A stretch of DNA of 64,000 nucleotides from Actinoplanes teichomyceticus ATCC 31121 (GTDB taxonomy: Bacteria; Actinomycetota; Actinomycetes; Mycobacteriales; Micromonosporaceae). A model generated the notes under the pieces. That model ran no database searches, was not told the origin of the DNA, and was given only the letters and a program-made list of their open reading frames with translations. This document shows positions 61,941 to 64,000 of this stretch, one piece after another. The DNA is taken from contig NZ_CP023865.1 in NCBI RefSeq assembly GCF_003711105.1, positions 6,416,501-6,480,500 of the forward strand, in the 5' to 3' direction. The position numbers were made by a program, and so were the translations under genes. The first letter of the stretch is position 1. Each line of letters begins with the position of its first letter.

Positions 61941-64000
61941 CTACTGCCTGCGCCATTTCTGGTTGTTCTTGGTGGTGCAGTCGGAGATCTGCAGCTTGGC
62001 GCCGTCGCCGGTGGCGCTGCCGGCGATCTCGACGCACTTGTTCGACTGCGGGTTCACCAGTCGTCCGCTGCTGTCGACCCAGAATCGCTGGGCGCCGCCG
62101 CCGTCGCACGCGCCGAGTTGCACAGCGGTGCCGTTGGTCTTCGCGCCTCCGGCGACCTCGGCGCACTGGTTGTTGGAGCTCACCAGCGCCTCGTTGATGA
62201 TCATCCATTTCTGCGCTGGCGAGCCGTTACAGGTGTACATCTGCAGCTTGGTGCCCGGCTGGAAGGTTGAGTTGGGCACGTCTGCGCACTTGCCGTTGAG
62301 GTAGCTGATGACCGGCAGGTCTAGGGTGTTGGAGTACCAGACGGCTTTGCCGTCCTTGTTGCTGTAGAGCACCAGGTTGCCGTCGTCCTGCAGCAGCAGC
62401 GTGCTGGGGCCGTTGCCTGCGGTGTTGGATGCCCACAGGGGGGTGTTGTCGGCACGGTAGAGGACGAGGTTGCCGTCCATCTGGTTGAGCAGGCGCACAC
62501 CCGTGGTTGTGTTGGTGGCCCACCCTGGGCGCTGGCCCTTGTAGACCACGAAGTTGCCGTCACCTTGCAGATTCGCGGTGTGCCCGGCCTGGGAGTGCAG
62601 TACCCGGGCCTCTTCCAGCCGCTGGCCCGGGGTGAGCGCGGTGCTGGTGGCGAACCACTGCTGGCTGGCGCTGTCGGTGACCTCGCCGGTGATGGCGGGT
62701 GCGCCGGCGTCGCGGCTGGCGCCCTGGACGGTGATCGCGCGGTTAACTTGCTCGTTGATCCAGATGTAGTTGCCGCCGACCTTCTTGTAGGAGAAGTACT
62801 GGTCGGCTTTGCCGTCGCAGGTTCGCACGACGAACGCGGCGTTGGTGACACTTATGCATTTGGTGCGGTCCTTGGCGCTGATCAGTCGGTAGCGGCCGCC
62901 GGTGTTGTAGACGCGCATCCCGATCCACAACTGGTCGCCGGCGTGGGTGCAGTTGCTCTGCTGTAAGGGTGAGCCGTCGCCGGTGCTGCCGCCTCTGATG
63001 GCCAGGCACTGGTCGGAGTTGGCGTTACGCCACTCCCAGCTGCCCTTGCTCGGCCGGTTGGCCTCATCGGGGGCGACCTGGTGCTGCCCGAGCAGGAGGA
63101 AGTCACTGACGACTCGCCGGTCGCCGATGAGGGCCTGGGTCGCTGCCGTGACCAGGTTGTCGGCGCCGTCGGCGATGGCGCGGCTCTTGATCGACTCGAT
63201 CGAACGGCGGTCGGCGGCTTCCGCCTCGGCCAGCTGCCGATCAAGGTCGGCCTTGTTGGCGGTGTGGATGCCGGTGGTGATGAATTCCCGCCAGACGGTC
63301 CGGTCGCTACTGCGCAGGGCACGTTCGGCGGCGGCGCTGATTTCCGGCCGGTTCATCCTGTCGACTGTTTCCCAGATCCACCGGATGAAATCGTCGTTGG
63401 CCATGGCGAGCTTGCCGGCATCGGCGACGACGCCCAGTACCGCAGCCGCGGCTTGCATCGCTCCTTCACGGGCGATGCGTTCCTGCTCCTCCTTGCCCTG
63501 ATCCTCGGCGGCCTTGATCGCGTCCTGTACGTCCTGGTCGGCGGCAGTCATCACGCCGGATGCCAGGAAGGTGTGCAAAGCACCCCCGCCCGCCCGGAGA
63601 GCGGCATCAGCTGCCGCCTTCACCCGATTACCGGGAGCCTTGGTGAAGATCTCGTACACCGCGTCGCGTTCGGACAGCAGCAGCATGCGCCCGTCAGTGT
63701 CGATGGTGAGTCCTGCAGCAGCGTAGGCAGCACGCCGGAGGTCGCGTGCCTGCCGGGCAGCCGTCTCGTCGGCGATTTTCTTCGCGTCGTCGGCCTTCTT
63801 GGCGTCGAAAATACCGACCACAATGAACGCTTTGCAGACAGCTTCGATGATTTCCTCATCGGCGGTCAAGGCGAGTTCCGCAGCGTTACGAACAAGCGGA
63901 TAGTTAGCCGAATTCTGCCAGATTTTGAAGACGAAGTTTCGGTCGCTCAGAGCGAGCCATGTTCCGTCAGGTTCGATTTCAATCTCGCGGGCCGCTTCGA
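61941..64000 (-). CDS. Large ALF-repeat protein with ricin-B and bulb-type lectin domains (5' end beyond window)
   Basis: The frame stays open to the window edge, giving at least 686 residues. From the edge to about 63100 it has helical ALF repeats: SDRNFVFKIWQNSANYPLVRNAAELAL, LLSERDAVYEIFTKAPGNRVKAAADAAL, FIRWIWETVDRMNRPEISAAAERAL. Then come a ricin-B-type lectin (NANSDQCLAIRGGSTGDGSPLQQSNC), a bulb-lectin (QGDGNFVVY, NQMDGNLVLY, LQDDGNLVLY) and a second ricin-B (NGKCADVPNSTFQPGTKLQMYTC, NKCVEIAGSATGDGAKLQISDC). Probably secreted or a toxin-like carbohydrate binder. Confidence 0.9.
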   Translation of the reverse strand, partial: EAAREIEIEPDGTWLALSDRNFVFKIWQNSANYPLVRNAAELALTADEEIIEAVCKAFIVVGIFDAKKADDAKKIADETAARQARDLRRAAYAAAGLTIDTDGRMLLLSERDAVYEIFTKAPGNRVKAAADAALRAGGGALHTFLASGVMTAADQDVQDAIKAAEDQGKEEQERIAREGAMQAAAAVLGVVADAGKLAMANDDFIRWIWETVDRMNRPEISAAAERALRSSDRTVWREFITTGIHTANKADLDRQLAEAEAADRRSIESIKSRAIADGADNLVTAATQALIGDRRVVSDFLLLGQHQVAPDEANRPSKGSWEWRNANSDQCLAIRGGSTGDGSPLQQSNCTHAGDQLWIGMRVYNTGGRYRLISAKDRTKCISVTNAAFVVRTCDGKADQYFSYKKVGGNYIWINEQVNRAITVQGASRDAGAPAITGEVTDSASQQWFATSTALTPGQRLEEARVLHSQAGHTANLQGDGNFVVYKGQRPGWATNTTTGVRLLNQMDGNLVLYRADNTPLWASNTAGNGPSTLLLQDDGNLVLYSNKDGKAVWYSNTLDLPVISYLNGKCADVPNSTFQPGTKLQMYTCNGSPAQKWMIINEALVSSNNQCAEVAGGAKTNGTAVQLGACDGGGAQRFWVDSSGRLVNPQSNKCVEIAGSATGDGAKLQISDCTTKNNQKWRRQ

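Overview
The window is high-GC actinobacterial DNA, most likely Micromonosporaceae or a relative. The evidence is GC-rich third codon positions, frequent GTG starts, many 4-nt ATGA/GTGA gene overlaps, a ClpP3/ClpP4/PopR module, DUF574-type SAM methyltransferases, GOLPH3-like (GPP34) proteins and an actinomycete-type I-E CRISPR-Cas locus. The genus is inferred; no rRNA is present.

Positions 1-29160 hold ordinary chromosomal and accessory metabolism. In order these are a GT-C-like membrane protein, a class-C beta-lactamase-fold hydrolase with twin operators, a small membrane protein/XRE pair with its own operators, MDR oxidoreductases, a decayed WYL regulator, a truncated SDR, PABA synthesis (pabA and a pabB-pabC fusion), a secreted M4 metalloprotease, a PASTA lipoprotein, a two-component system coupled to a CPBP protease, two NmrA-like reductases, popR/clpP4/clpP3, flavin monooxygenases with TetR-type regulators, and a Qor/HxlR pair. 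A mosaic of gene fragments lies at 25.8-27.0 kb.

A 43-nt 3' end of a tRNA-Val(CAC) gene with its terminator sits at 29128-29224. It looks like an attachment-site scar, so the DNA to its right may be an island. Next comes a complete type I-E CRISPR-Cas locus (29.8-45.2 kb). Eight cas genes, all read leftward (cas3, then cse1-cse2-cas7e-cas5e-cas6e-cas1-cas2), lie between two arrays that diverge from it. Array 1 (minus strand) has 46 repeats and array 2 (plus strand) has 52. The two leaders share conserved blocks at the same spacing. The cas3-cse1 gap holds a solitary degenerate repeat whose pseudo-spacer start matches a site in the presumed cse1 promoter, which resembles a crRNA-like autorepressor.

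Positions 45.4-58.7 kb hold a kinase-like protein, an XRE/TPR regulator, and a tightly coupled run of genes: three related GNAT acetyltransferases, two DUF574 methyltransferases (one fused to an XRE-like DNA-binding domain), a TPR protein, a GPP34 protein and an APC permease. No known pathway fits them, and they are the best candidate here for an undescribed gene set.

The right end (58.8-64 kb) has an IS5-family element, an IS481 remnant, a glycoside hydrolase/bulb-lectin gene broken by an apparent 1-nt frameshift, and the 3' part of a large ALF-repeat/ricin-B/bulb-lectin gene that runs off the window.
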